Assembly: GCF_900186865.1 (NCBI RefSeq) | Contig: NZ_LT906480.1 | Coordinates: forward strand, 3,738,001-3,802,000 | Source of the DNA: Stenotrophomonas maltophilia | GTDB lineage: Bacteria > Pseudomonadota > Gammaproteobacteria > Xanthomonadales > Xanthomonadaceae | Direction of reading: 5' to 3' | Length of the DNA: 64,000 bases | Part shown: positions 12,008 to 20,458 of the stretch, in pieces | Numbering within the stretch: the first letter of the stretch is position 1 | How the letters are laid out: the number at the start of each line of letters is the position of its first letter | Notes under the pieces: generated by a model | Databases searched by the model: none | What the model saw: only the letters and a program-made list of their open reading frames with translations | Told to the model about the DNA's origin: nothing | Made by a program: the position numbers and the translations under genes

Positions 12008-12871
12008 TCAGCGGTCGTTCTTCAGGTACTGCAGGAACGGGTCGTTCTTGTCCAGCACGATCACGCCGTTGCCGTCGGTCATGGAGCCACGGTAGGCCTC
12101 CAGGCTGCGGTAGAACGCATAGAACGACGGATCGGCCGAGCCGGCCTTGCCGTAGATGCGCGCCGCCTCGGCATCGCCTTCACCGCGCAGGCGCTGGGCA
12201 TCACGCTCGGCCTCGGCGATCAGCACGGTGCTGTCACGGTCGGCCTGGGCGCGGATGGTCAGCGACTGCTCCTCGCCCTCCGCGCGCAGCTTTGCGGCTT
12301 CCTGCTTGCGCTGGGCACGCATGCGCTCGTACACATCGTTGATCACCTGGCTGTCGGTCGGCAGGTCCACCTGCTTGATGCGCAGGTCGATCATCTGCAT
12401 GCCCAGGCCGGCCACCGCCTCGTTGATCCCCTTCAGCTGCTCGGCGATCAGCTCGCTGCGGTCGCCGGAGACCAGCTGCTGCAGGGTGCGCGAGTTGATC
12501 TGGTTGCGCAGCGAGTCGGTGATGATCGGTGCCAGGCGGGCGTTGGCGATGCGCGGATCGCCGCCGGTGGCACGGAAGTAGTCACCCACGTTGGAAATGT
12601 AGCCGATGGCGAAGAAGTCGACGCTGACGTCCTTCTGCTCGGCGGTGAAGTAGCGCGCCGGCGCGGTGTCGAGCACCTGGAAGCGGCGGTCGAAGACCTT
12701 CACCGTTTCCACCACCGGCACCTTGAAGTGCAGGCCCGGCTTGATGTCCGAACGCACCACCTTGCCCAGGTTCAGCACCATGGCGGTCTGGTCCTCACGG
12801 ACCACGTACACCGAGCCGAGCAGGCCCAGCACCACCGCCACGATCACGGCGATCCAGATAGGACTCTTCAT
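12008..12871 (-). CDS. hflC: HflC, SPFH-family regulator of FtsH protease
   Basis: 287 residues, usual length. HflC forms with HflK a membrane complex facing the periplasm that surrounds and modulates the FtsH protease. A single N-terminal transmembrane segment (IWIAVIVAVVLGLLGSVYVV) is followed by the SPFH/band-7 domain (DQTAMVLNLGKVVRSDIKPG) and a long charged helix (about 170-240) with RAQRKQEAAKLRAEGEEQ. The start ATG overlaps the hflK stop by 4 bases, showing translational coupling. Confidence 0.96.
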   Translation of the reverse strand: MKSPIWIAVIVAVVLGLLGSVYVVREDQTAMVLNLGKVVRSDIKPGLHFKVPVVETVKVFDRRFQVLDTAPARYFTAEQKDVSVDFFAIGYISNVGDYFRATGGDPRIANARLAPIITDSLRNQINSRTLQQLVSGDRSELIAEQLKGINEAVAGLGMQMIDLRIKQVDLPTDSQVINDVYERMRAQRKQEAAKLRAEGEEQSLTIRAQADRDSTVLIAEAERDAQRLRGEGDAEAARIYGKAGSADPSFYAFYRSLEAYRGSMTDGNGVIVLDKNDPFLQYLKNDR

Positions 12872-14001
12872 CGGCTGCCCTCCTCACGGCCGCTCGGTCG
12901 CCCGGTCGGGCGGCCCACCGGCCGGCCCGGATCACGGGAAGCTTCCGTCGCTGCACCCGGCAGCGACGGCATCACCACGTCCGGGTTGGCCACTGCGGCC
13001 GGAGCCGACGTGCTCGGACGGGTATCGCCGGTCATCGGCACGTAGATCAGCTGGCGGCCATCGCCACCGATCACCTTGCGGTTCTCGCTCAGTACCTGCT
13101 GCACGGTCTCCAGCCACAGGCGCTTGCGGGTCACTTCCGGGGCGTCCTTGTACTGGGCCTGCAACAGGCTGAAGCGCTGCGCGTCACCCTCGGCCTTGGA
13201 CACCACGGCCTGCTTGTAGCCTTCGGCGGTGGTACGGGCGCGCGAGGCCTGGCCCCGGGCTTCCGGCACGACCTTGGCGGCGTAGGCCTGGGCTTCGTTG
13301 ATCAGGCGTTCCTTGACCTGCTGGGCACCGTTGACCTCGTCGAAAGCCGGCTTCACTTCTTCCGGCGGACGGGCATCCTGCAGGGTCAGGCCAGTCACGG
13401 TCAGGCCGGTCTTGAACGCCTTCAGCAGCGCCTGCAGGCGCTCCTCGGCGGCCACGGCCAGCGGGCCACGGTTGTTCAGCACGGCGTTGAGATCGGCGCG
13501 GCCGACTTCCTCGCGTACGGCACTCTGCGCCGACTGCTCCAGCACCTGGTTGGCATCGACGGTGCCGAACAGGTACTGCTGCGGGTCGTCGATGCGGTAC
13601 TGGACGTTCAGCGAGACGTTGACGATGTTCTCGTCGCGGGTCAGCACCGGCACCTGGATCGAGAACGTCTTGATCTCGGTGGCGTTGACCTTGGTGACCG
13701 ATTCGATCGGCCACGGCAGCTTGAAGTTCGGGCCGGGCTGCAGGATGCGCGAGAACTGGCCGAAGCGCAGCACCACGCCACGCTGCTGTTCGCCGATCAG
13801 CTGGAAGCTGGAGAACAGCACCAGCAGCACCACGGCTGCCACCACCCAACGCACGATGCCGCCGTCGAACAGGTCCTTCAGCGGCCCGGGCAAACCGCCC
13901 CAGCCACCACCATTGCCACCGCCGCGTGACCCGAACGGCCCGCGTCGATTGTCCTCGGGGCCTTGTCCGCCCTTGTTGCCGCCGGGTGTATTCCAGGCCA
14001 T
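12868..14001 (-). CDS. hflK: HflK, SPFH-family regulator of FtsH protease
   Basis: 377 residues. A Gly/Arg/Asn-rich N-terminus (MAWNTPGGNKGGQGPEDNRR) precedes one transmembrane helix (WVVAAVVLLVLFSSFQLIG) and an SPFH domain (QRGVVLRFGQFSRILQPGPN). Partner of HflC in controlling FtsH. The C-terminus carries a repetitive tail, GRPVGRPTGRPSGR, encoded by a GC-rich near-repeat that resembles the neighbouring repeats and may be a small in-frame expansion. First gene of the leftward group hflK-hflC-DUF2065. Confidence 0.96.
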   Translation of the reverse strand: MAWNTPGGNKGGQGPEDNRRGPFGSRGGGNGGGWGGLPGPLKDLFDGGIVRWVVAAVVLLVLFSSFQLIGEQQRGVVLRFGQFSRILQPGPNFKLPWPIESVTKVNATEIKTFSIQVPVLTRDENIVNVSLNVQYRIDDPQQYLFGTVDANQVLEQSAQSAVREEVGRADLNAVLNNRGPLAVAAEERLQALLKAFKTGLTVTGLTLQDARPPEEVKPAFDEVNGAQQVKERLINEAQAYAAKVVPEARGQASRARTTAEGYKQAVVSKAEGDAQRFSLLQAQYKDAPEVTRKRLWLETVQQVLSENRKVIGGDGRQLIYVPMTGDTRPSTSAPAAVANPDVVMPSLPGAATEASRDPGRPVGRPTGRPSGREEGSR

Positions 14002-14154
14002 GCACGCTCCATCAAGATTTGGGCTGCGGCGCGGGCCCTTCCCGCACCGCCAGCCGTGAAACCATCACCGATCATACAAGATGGGGCGGATCGGCAGGAT
14101 CGAAAGGGGGGCAACGGGGTAAGGTGGCGTTTTCCTCGAAGTCAGGCAACGCCG

Positions 14155-15150
14155 ATGGCCCCCACCACCCCGTTCACCGCCTTCCGCATCGAAAACGACG
14201 ACGCCGGCTACCGCAGCGGCCTGGTCCGGCTCGGGGTCGACGACCTCAACCCCGGCCAGGTGCTGATCCGCGCCCACTGGTCCTCGGTCAACTACAAGGA
14301 CGCGCTGGCCGGTACTGGAAAAGGGAAGATCCTGCGCCGCTTCCCGCTAGTGGGCGGCATCGATGTGGCCGGCACCGTGGTCGCCAGCACCGACCCGGAC
14401 TGGCGTGAAGGCGACGCGGTGCTGGCCACCGGCTGCGGCCTCAGCGAGACCCGCGACGGCGGCTACAGCCAGTACGTGCGGCTGGAATCGCGCGCGGTGA
14501 TCGCCCAGCCGGCCGGGCTGACCCCACGCGAGGCGATGGTGCTGGGCACCGCCGGCTTCACTGCGGCGCTGGCCCTGCTGCGCATGCAGGACAACCGCCA
14601 GACCCCGGAACTCGGCCCGCTGGCGGTCACCGGTGCCAGCGGCGGTGTCGGTGCGCTGGCGCTGTCCATCTTCAGCCGTGCCGGCTACAGCGTGCACGCG
14701 GTCAGCGGCAAGCCGGACCAGGCAGGATTCCTGCGCAGCATCGGCGCCACCGAGGTACTGCCGCGCGACGCGCTGGCCGACACCGGCGCGCTGCAGTCGG
14801 CCCGCTTCGGGGGTGGCCTCGATAATGCCGGAGGCGCCATGCTGGCCAGCCTGCTGGCGCAGACCGTGCCCTACGGCAGCGTGGTCAGTGCCGGCCTGGC
14901 TGCCAGTCCGACGCTGGACATGACGGTGATGCCGTTCATCCTGCGCGGTGTCTCGCTGCTGGGCGTGTCCTCGGCCAATGCGCCACGCGGACTGCGTGAG
15001 GAAGTGTGGTCGCGGCTGGGGAGTGACTGGAAGCCGCATCACCTGGACCGCATCTGCACCGCCGAAGTCGGCCTCGATGGCCTTCCTGCCGTATTCGAAC
15101 GGATGCTGGCGGGCGGTTCGCTGGGTCGTACCGTGGTGCGGATCGACTGA
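14155..15150 (+). CDS. YhdH/AcuI-type NADPH-dependent quinone/acryloyl-CoA reductase
   Basis: 331-residue zinc-independent medium-chain dehydrogenase/reductase. The N-terminal GroES-like domain has SSVNYKDALAGTGKG, and the Rossmann domain has VTGASGGVGALALSIFSRAG for NADPH. The family (E. coli YhdH/AcuI) reduces acryloyl-CoA to propionyl-CoA and may act on quinone-like acceptors. Start chosen at the ATG before APTTPFTAFRIEN, the normal family start. Monocistronic; upstream neighbour hflK is divergent. Confidence 0.9.
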   Translation: MAPTTPFTAFRIENDDAGYRSGLVRLGVDDLNPGQVLIRAHWSSVNYKDALAGTGKGKILRRFPLVGGIDVAGTVVASTDPDWREGDAVLATGCGLSETRDGGYSQYVRLESRAVIAQPAGLTPREAMVLGTAGFTAALALLRMQDNRQTPELGPLAVTGASGGVGALALSIFSRAGYSVHAVSGKPDQAGFLRSIGATEVLPRDALADTGALQSARFGGGLDNAGGAMLASLLAQTVPYGSVVSAGLAASPTLDMTVMPFILRGVSLLGVSSANAPRGLREEVWSRLGSDWKPHHLDRICTAEVGLDGLPAVFERMLAGGSLGRTVVRID

Positions 15151-15238
15151 ACGTCGCAGGCAGGCGACGGACGGCAGACGCGGCCCTCCCGCCGGTAATG
15201 GGCCCGCACTACACTGCGGGCATTACATGGGGAACAAC

Positions 15239-15610
15239 ATGGCACGCATTCTGATCGTCGACGACTCACCGTCGCAGCTGTTGGGGATACAGCGCATCGT
15301 CGAGAAGCTCGGGCACCAGATCCTGACCGCCACCGATGGCGCCGCCGGGGTCGAAACCGCCAAGGCCGAGCTGCCCGACCTGGTCCTGATGGACGTGGTG
15401 ATGCCCAACCTCAACGGCTTCCAGGCCACCCGTACCCTCGCCCGCGACGAGGCGACCCGGCATATCCCGGTGATCCTGGTGACCACCAAGGACCAGGACA
15501 CCGACCGCATGTGGGGCATGCGCCAGGGCGCCAAGGCTTACATCACCAAGCCGTTCTCGGAGGACGAGCTGTCCGAGGTGCTGGAGCGCGTGTTCGCGGG
15601 CCAGGGCTGA
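15239..15610 (+). CDS. PilH-like single-domain response regulator
   Basis: 123 residues, a CheY-like receiver domain alone. Acidic pocket DD (ILIVDDSPSQ), phospho-acceptor Asp in VLMDVVMPNLNG, switch Thr in VTTKDQDT and conserved Lys in YITKPFSEDE are all present. The sequence is closest in my recall to PilH of the twitching-motility chemosensory system (NLNGFQATRTLARDE, VTTKDQDTDRMWGMRQGAKA). A slightly upstream in-frame ATG (15227) is possible. It is an orphan here; no pil or chp genes are nearby, so its role in twitching is inference. Confidence 0.88.
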   Translation: MARILIVDDSPSQLLGIQRIVEKLGHQILTATDGAAGVETAKAELPDLVLMDVVMPNLNGFQATRTLARDEATRHIPVILVTTKDQDTDRMWGMRQGAKAYITKPFSEDELSEVLERVFAGQG

Positions 15611-15620
15611 GACGCGCGCG

Positions 15621-15696
15621 GTAGTGCCGGCCGCTGGCCGGCAACCACGCATCACCGTCCAGGGCAATGAAGTTGCCGGCCAGCGGCCGGCACTAC
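15621..15696. repeat. Inverted pair of GTAG (SMAG) repeats
   Basis: GTAGTGCCGGCCGCTGGCCG... (15621-15645) and its reverse complement (15672-15696) flank a 26-base spacer. The pair lies between the convergent response-regulator and cbpA genes and could fold into one long hairpin acting as a bidirectional 3' end. Confidence 0.88.
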
Positions 15697-15698
15697 CT

Positions 15699-16592
15699 TC
15701 AAATGGTCTCGCCGAACGCCTTGGCCAGATTGCGGTACGCCTTCTTCTGCGCCTCATCGGTCGCAGCCGGGGCCACGATCTCGATCTCGACGATCTGGTC
15801 GCCATCCGGGTTGCCCGGCAGGCCACGCCCGCGCAGGCGCAGCTTGCGGCCGGCATCGGAATCGGCCGGAATCTTCAGTTCCACCGCGCCGCCCAGGGTC
15901 GGCACGCTGATGCTGGTGCCCAGCGCGGCCTGCCACGGCGTGAGCGGCAGCGTATAGAGGATGTTGCGGCCATCGACCTCGAACTGCGGGTGGGCGGCGT
16001 ATTCCACTTCCAGCAGCAGGTTGCCGCCATGGTTGCCCTGCCCTGCCAGGCGGATCACCTGGCCCGGGCGGATGCCCTTGGGCACGCGCACGTCCAGCTG
16101 CTTGCCGTTGACGGTGATGCGCAGGCTGTCGCCGCTGTAGGCCGCTTCCAGTGGCACCGACAGCTTGGCGCGGGTATCGCGGTTGGGCGCATGGCCCTGG
16201 CTGCTGAAGCCCGGACCGGCCCCCGCGCCCGCTCCACCGCGCTGGCGCGCGAACAGGCTTTCGAAGAAGTCGCTGAAGCCGCCGTTGGGGCCGCCGCCAC
16301 CGAACACTTCCTCGAAATTGAAACCACCGGCGCCGCCGTAGTTCGGCGGCACGTTGAACTCCTCGCCCGGGCGATAGCCCTGCGCGCGCAGCTGGTCGTA
16401 GGCCGCGCGCTTTTCCGGATCACGCAGCGCCTCGTAGGCCTCGTTGACCGCCTTGAACTTGTCTTCGGCCCCAGCCTCCTTGCTGACGTCCGGGTGGTAC
16501 TTGCGTGCCAGCCGGCGGTAGGCGGTCTTGATCTCCGCCTCGCCCGCGCTCGGTTCCACCCCCAGGGTGGCGTAGTAATCCTTGAATTCCAT
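15699..16592 (-). CDS. cbpA: DnaJ-class co-chaperone, CbpA-like
   Basis: 297 residues. N-terminal J domain (about 4-70) with the HPD motif in RLARKYHPDVSKEAG, a Gly-rich linker (PPNYGGAGGFNFEEVFGGGG), then the two C-terminal beta domains (from about 130) without the zinc finger of DnaJ. This is the CbpA type, which stimulates DnaK and binds curved DNA in E. coli. The stop lies just 2 bases from a SMAG repeat pair. Confidence 0.92.
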   Translation of the reverse strand: MEFKDYYATLGVEPSAGEAEIKTAYRRLARKYHPDVSKEAGAEDKFKAVNEAYEALRDPEKRAAYDQLRAQGYRPGEEFNVPPNYGGAGGFNFEEVFGGGGPNGGFSDFFESLFARQRGGAGAGAGPGFSSQGHAPNRDTRAKLSVPLEAAYSGDSLRITVNGKQLDVRVPKGIRPGQVIRLAGQGNHGGNLLLEVEYAAHPQFEVDGRNILYTLPLTPWQAALGTSISVPTLGGAVELKIPADSDAGRKLRLRGRGLPGNPDGDQIVEIEIVAPAATDEAQKKAYRNLAKAFGETI

Positions 16593-16852
16593 CCAGCTAC
16601 CTCGATTCGCTTCGGCCGCGCCGGTGGCGCCGCCCCGGGTTCATTCTACGCGCCTGCGAGGCTACGCCGCCCCTCGTGCGGCCCCGGTGAGGCCGACTGA
16701 TCCTGCGCAATGCGGCTGCCATCCCCGTGCGCCACGCTGTGGCTGGAAGCCCCTGCCACAAAGCCGGAAGATGGGGCCTGCACACCGGGTTTCCAATGTC
16801 TTGACGCCCCTGTCCCATCCGGCCCACTAGCCTGCCCCAGCAAGGAGTTCCC

Positions 16853-17335
16853 ATGACCATCCATGTCGGCGACCGCATTCCGGAAGTGACCCTCAAGCGC
16901 ATCCGCGAGGGCATTGAAACGCTTGATACGCATTCGTTGTTCGATGCGCGCAAGGTGGTGCTGTTCGCCGTGCCCGGCGCGTTCACCCCGACGTGCTCGG
17001 CACGTCACCTTCCCGGCTACGTCGAAAAGTTCGAGGCCTTCCGCCAGCGCGGCATCGACGTCTACTGCATGGCCGTCAACGACCCGTTCGTGATGAAGGC
17101 CTGGGCCGCCGACCAGAGCGTGCCCGACGGCCTTCTGATGCTGTCCGACGGCAATGCCGAGCTGACCCGCGCCCTGGGTCTGGAGCTTGATGCGAGCGCG
17201 TCGGGCATGGGAATCCGCTCGCGTCGTTTTGCCCTGTACGTCGACGACGGCGTAGTTCGAGAGGCCTGGGTTGAACAGCCCGGCCAGTTCGAAGTGTCTT
17301 CGGCCGAGTACGTGCTGGAGCATCTCCCCACCTGA
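16853..17335 (+). CDS. Prx5-type peroxiredoxin
   Basis: 160-residue thiol peroxidase of the Prx5/AhpC-TSA2 type. The peroxidatic Cys sits in FAVPGAFTPTCSARHLPGY (about Cys48). Conserved elements VNDPFVMKAW and RSRRFALYVDDGVV support the family. It reduces hydrogen peroxide or organic peroxides using glutathione/glutaredoxin or thioredoxin; the donor cannot be read here. There is no fused glutaredoxin domain. AAGGAG just upstream of the ATG. Next to a ferritin-like gene (29 bp), which fits oxidative-stress defence. Confidence 0.9.
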   Translation: MTIHVGDRIPEVTLKRIREGIETLDTHSLFDARKVVLFAVPGAFTPTCSARHLPGYVEKFEAFRQRGIDVYCMAVNDPFVMKAWAADQSVPDGLLMLSDGNAELTRALGLELDASASGMGIRSRRFALYVDDGVVREAWVEQPGQFEVSSAEYVLEHLPT

Positions 17336-17364
17336 TTCCCCACCGCAGAAGGAAACGGCCAGCC

Positions 17365-17940
17365 ATGTCCAGCAAGCCAGCCAAAGCCAGCAAGCCCGCC
17401 GCGAACGTTCCTGGCATCAGCGATCGCGCAACCCTGCGCGAGCGCGCCCGGCGCAACCTCGAAGACGGCGCGATCACAGACAGCTACAGCGCTGACCGCG
17501 AGGTGGTGATCAAGCTGCTCAACGACGCACTGGCCACCGAGTACGTCTGCGTTCTGCGCTACTACCGGCACTACTTCATGGCCAAGGGCATGCTGGCCGA
17601 CGCGGTCAAGGCCGAGTTCCTGGAACATGCACAGCAGGAACAGGCGCACGCCGGCAAGCTGGCCGAGCGCATCGTCCAGCTGGGCGGCGAGCCGGATCTC
17701 AACCCGGATACGCTGACCGCGCGTTCGCACGCCGAATACAAGGAAGGCAGCGACCTGCGCGACATGGTGCGCGAGAACCTGGTGGCCGAGCGCATCGCCA
17801 TCGACAGCTATCGCGAGATGATCAACTTCATCGGCGACCGCGATACCACCACCAAGCGCATCCTTGAAGAGATCCTGGCGCAGGAGGAAGAGCACGCCGA
17901 CGAGTTCGCCGACCTGCTGGATGGGTGGATCGGGGAATAG
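17365..17940 (+). CDS. Ferritin-like (bacterioferritin/Dps-like) diiron protein
   Basis: 191 residues. A short Lys/Ala/Pro-rich leader precedes a four-helix ferritin-like domain. Helix motifs ATEYVCVLRYYRHYFMAKGM, EHAQQEQAHAGKLAERIV, ERIAIDSYREMINFIGDRD and EEILAQEEEHADEFADLL carry the Glu and ExxH ligands for a diiron centre. Probably stores or oxidises iron and limits peroxide chemistry; the exact subclass (bacterioferritin-like versus DPS-like) is uncertain. It follows the peroxiredoxin gene by 29 bp. Confidence 0.85.
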   Translation: MSSKPAKASKPAANVPGISDRATLRERARRNLEDGAITDSYSADREVVIKLLNDALATEYVCVLRYYRHYFMAKGMLADAVKAEFLEHAQQEQAHAGKLAERIVQLGGEPDLNPDTLTARSHAEYKEGSDLRDMVRENLVAERIAIDSYREMINFIGDRDTTTKRILEEILAQEEEHADEFADLLDGWIGE

Positions 17941-17992
17941 CGGCCCCGCATACGCCTTGGCAGATGCCCACCCTGGTGGGCGCATTCATCGC

Positions 17993-18016
17993 GTGCCAAC
18001 CAGGGTTGGCACCTAC
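17993..18016 (-). repeat. GTAG repeat whose TAG is the pbpC stop codon
   Basis: On the minus strand GTAG is followed by GTGCCAACC, 2 loop bases and GGTTGGCAC, a perfect 9-bp stem. The TAG (18015-18013) is the in-frame stop codon of pbpC, so the repeat begins one base before the stop. A second small dyad (TGCCCACC / GGTGGGCG, about 17965-17982) lies next to it. Confidence 0.85.
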
Positions 18017-20409
18017 CGCAGGACGTTGAACCTTACCTGTGTCCACGCGCCATCTGCCGCCAGCGCGGTCAAGGTGTGCGCGCCCGGCTCGGCGAACTCG
18101 CGCTGCATCAGCTGCGCACCGCGCGTCTGCGCGATCCAGCGTCCATCGAGCAACCAGTCCACCGCCTGCTCGCTGCCCAGCGCGCGCAGCTGCAGGCGTA
18201 CGCCATGTTCCGAATTCGGCGCGCGCGCCAGCGTGGCGCCATCGTTGAGCCCATCGATGTGCAGCGCAACGCTGGCCTCGCGGCCATCATCACGGCAGTC
18301 CGGCGACAGCGCCGGCAGCTGCGAGGCTTCGCGCGTGGCCTTGGACAGCCACGGCGACAGCAACGCTGGCCAGCGCGCGATCTCGCGCGCGACTTCTTCG
18401 TGCGGCAAGCGGCAATCGGCTGACACGCGCAGACCGGTACGCGCATCGGCAAGGTAGCGCTGCCGACCCGGTTGCCAGCGCCGTGCCTCGCGTTCGGGGA
18501 AGGTCGGTGGTGCCGCGCCTTCCAGCAGATAGGCTGGCATCAGCCGCTGGCAGAGCGCAGCAGGCAGGCCTTCGGCACGCTCACCGGTCGGCCAGCAGAT
18601 GTCTTCCTGGCTGACGCTGGCCGGCATCGGTGCAGCGGCCGAGTCACCGCGCTGGCGCGGCAGGCTGTCCACCACCTCGAACATCAGCGGCAGCGCGGTC
18701 ACCGCGCCGTACTGGCCCGGTAGGGGTGTGCCGTCCGGCCGGCCCACCCACACGCCCACGGTGTAGTGGCGGGTGCTGCCGATCGCCCACGCATCGCGGT
18801 ACCCGTAACTGGTGCCGGTCTTCCACGCCACGCGCGGGCGGCCACCGACATCGAACGTCCCGACGCTATACCCCGGCCGCGGATTCGATTCCAGCATCTC
18901 GCGCACGATCCAGCTGGCGCCCGGCGAGGCCAGGCGCCGCTCGATCATCGGTTCGTCATCGGTGTAGCGCACGCGCCCGGCGATGCCGTTGCGGTTGAGC
19001 GCGGCGAACGCACCGACCAGATCTTCCAGCCGCGCACCGGTGCCGCCCAGGATCAGCGACAGGTTGGGCGTGCTGCCCGGCGGGAAGCGCAGCTGGATGC
19101 CGGAGTGCGACAGGCGCGCAGCAAAGCGCGCCGGACCGACCCGCTGCAACAGGTCCACCGAGGGCACGTTGAGTGACAGCCGCAGCGCGCTGGAGGCGCC
19201 GATCGGTCCATTGAAGGCCATGTCGAAGTTGCCGGGGCGGTAGCTGCCGAAACTCTGCGGCGCATCGACCAGCAGGCTTTCCGAATGGATCAGGCCATCG
19301 TCCAGCGCCATTGCATACAGGAACGGCTTGAGCGTGGAACCCGGCGAGCGCCAGGCCTGCACCATGTCCACGTGGCCGAGCCGCTGGCGGTCACCGAACG
19401 CCAGCGTGCCGACATAGGCACGCGCCTGCAGGGTCTGGTTGTCGACCACAAGCAGGGCCGCCGAAGTGCGCTCGGGCAGCGTGGAAAAGTAGCTGGCCAC
19501 GCGTTCTTCCAGGGTGCGCTGCAGGCCGATGTCGATACTGCTCTGGATGCGTGCCTGGCCCGGATGCGCCGAGTGCAGGCGCTGTGCCAGCAACGCGGCA
19601 TGCAGCGGCGGCCGCAGCGAGCGTGCGACCACGTTCTCGATGCGCGCATCTTCCACTTCTTCCGCTGTCCACGCGCCCAGCTCGGCCATGCGTGACAGCA
19701 CCTTGTCGCGTGCCTTCTGCGCCGCTTCCGGATGGCGGTCCGGGCGCAGCCGGCTCGGCGCCTGCGGCAGCACCGCCAGCAACGCGGCCTCGGCATGCGA
19801 CAGCTGCGCCGCCGGCTTGCCCAGGTAGGCCCAGCTGGCCGCTTCCACGCCCTCGATGGTGCCGCCGTAGGGTGCGCGCTCCAGGTACAGGGCCAGGATC
19901 TGCTGCTTGCTCAGGTGCACTTCCAGCTGCACCGCACGCAGCATCTGCTTGAGCTTGCCCCAGGGCGTGCGCGTATGCGGATCGAGGATGCGTGCGACCT
20001 GCATGGTCAAGGTCGAGCCACCGGACACGATGCGACCACCCCGCAGCAGCTGGCCACTGGCACGCAGGATCGCCAGCGGGTTGATGCCCGGATGGCGCCA
20101 GAACCAGCGGTCTTCGTAGGTCAGCAGCGCCTGCAGGTACAGCGGCGAGACGCTGTCGGTCGATGCCGGATAACGCCACACGCCCTCGGCGTCGGCGAAC
20201 GCACGCAGCGGCGTGCCATCGGCAGCCACCACCAGGGTGCTGGTATCGCGTTGCTTCGGCAGAGGCGGCGGGAAGACGAAATCCAGCACCAGCAGCAGTG
20301 CCAGCGTGGCGGCCATACCCCAGCGCAGCCACGGCCACAGTGGCTGCAGCCGGCGGCGCAGGGCTGCCAGCCGGGTCGTCATCGTGTTCTTCATTGCAGC
20401 GTGCCGCAT
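18013..20409 (-). CDS. pbpC: Penicillin-binding protein 1C
   Basis: 798 residues. Short cytoplasmic N-terminus, transmembrane anchor (GMAATLALLLVLDFVFPP), glycosyltransferase-51 domain (EDRWFWRHPGINPLAILRAS, STLTMQVARIL), then a transpeptidase domain with SPGSTLKPF (SxxK), a central SLN motif region and KTGTSYGYRDAW (KTG), and the BiPBP_C domain. Family role: peptidoglycan polymerisation/cross-linking, paired with the alpha-2-macroglobulin encoded just upstream (50 bp). Start could also be Met at 20394 or 20382. The stop codon belongs to a GTAG repeat. Confidence 0.94.
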   Translation of the reverse strand: MRHAAMKNTMTTRLAALRRRLQPLWPWLRWGMAATLALLLVLDFVFPPPLPKQRDTSTLVVAADGTPLRAFADAEGVWRYPASTDSVSPLYLQALLTYEDRWFWRHPGINPLAILRASGQLLRGGRIVSGGSTLTMQVARILDPHTRTPWGKLKQMLRAVQLEVHLSKQQILALYLERAPYGGTIEGVEAASWAYLGKPAAQLSHAEAALLAVLPQAPSRLRPDRHPEAAQKARDKVLSRMAELGAWTAEEVEDARIENVVARSLRPPLHAALLAQRLHSAHPGQARIQSSIDIGLQRTLEERVASYFSTLPERTSAALLVVDNQTLQARAYVGTLAFGDRQRLGHVDMVQAWRSPGSTLKPFLYAMALDDGLIHSESLLVDAPQSFGSYRPGNFDMAFNGPIGASSALRLSLNVPSVDLLQRVGPARFAARLSHSGIQLRFPPGSTPNLSLILGGTGARLEDLVGAFAALNRNGIAGRVRYTDDEPMIERRLASPGASWIVREMLESNPRPGYSVGTFDVGGRPRVAWKTGTSYGYRDAWAIGSTRHYTVGVWVGRPDGTPLPGQYGAVTALPLMFEVVDSLPRQRGDSAAAPMPASVSQEDICWPTGERAEGLPAALCQRLMPAYLLEGAAPPTFPEREARRWQPGRQRYLADARTGLRVSADCRLPHEEVAREIARWPALLSPWLSKATREASQLPALSPDCRDDGREASVALHIDGLNDGATLARAPNSEHGVRLQLRALGSEQAVDWLLDGRWIAQTRGAQLMQREFAEPGAHTLTALAADGAWTQVRFNVLR

Positions 20410-20424
20410 TGGAGCTTGCCAGCT

Positions 20425-20452
20425 GGACGGGCCGCACCGTCGCGGCCCGTCC
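20425..20452 (-). other. 11-bp stem-loop between the alpha-2-macroglobulin gene and pbpC
   Basis: GGACGGGCCGC (20425-20435) pairs perfectly with GCGGCCCGTCC (20442-20452) around a 6-base loop. It lies in the 49-base gap of the two-gene operon. No T-run follows on the minus strand, so it may tune pbpC expression or protect mRNA rather than end transcription. Confidence 0.45.
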
Positions 20453-20458
20453 GCGCGG

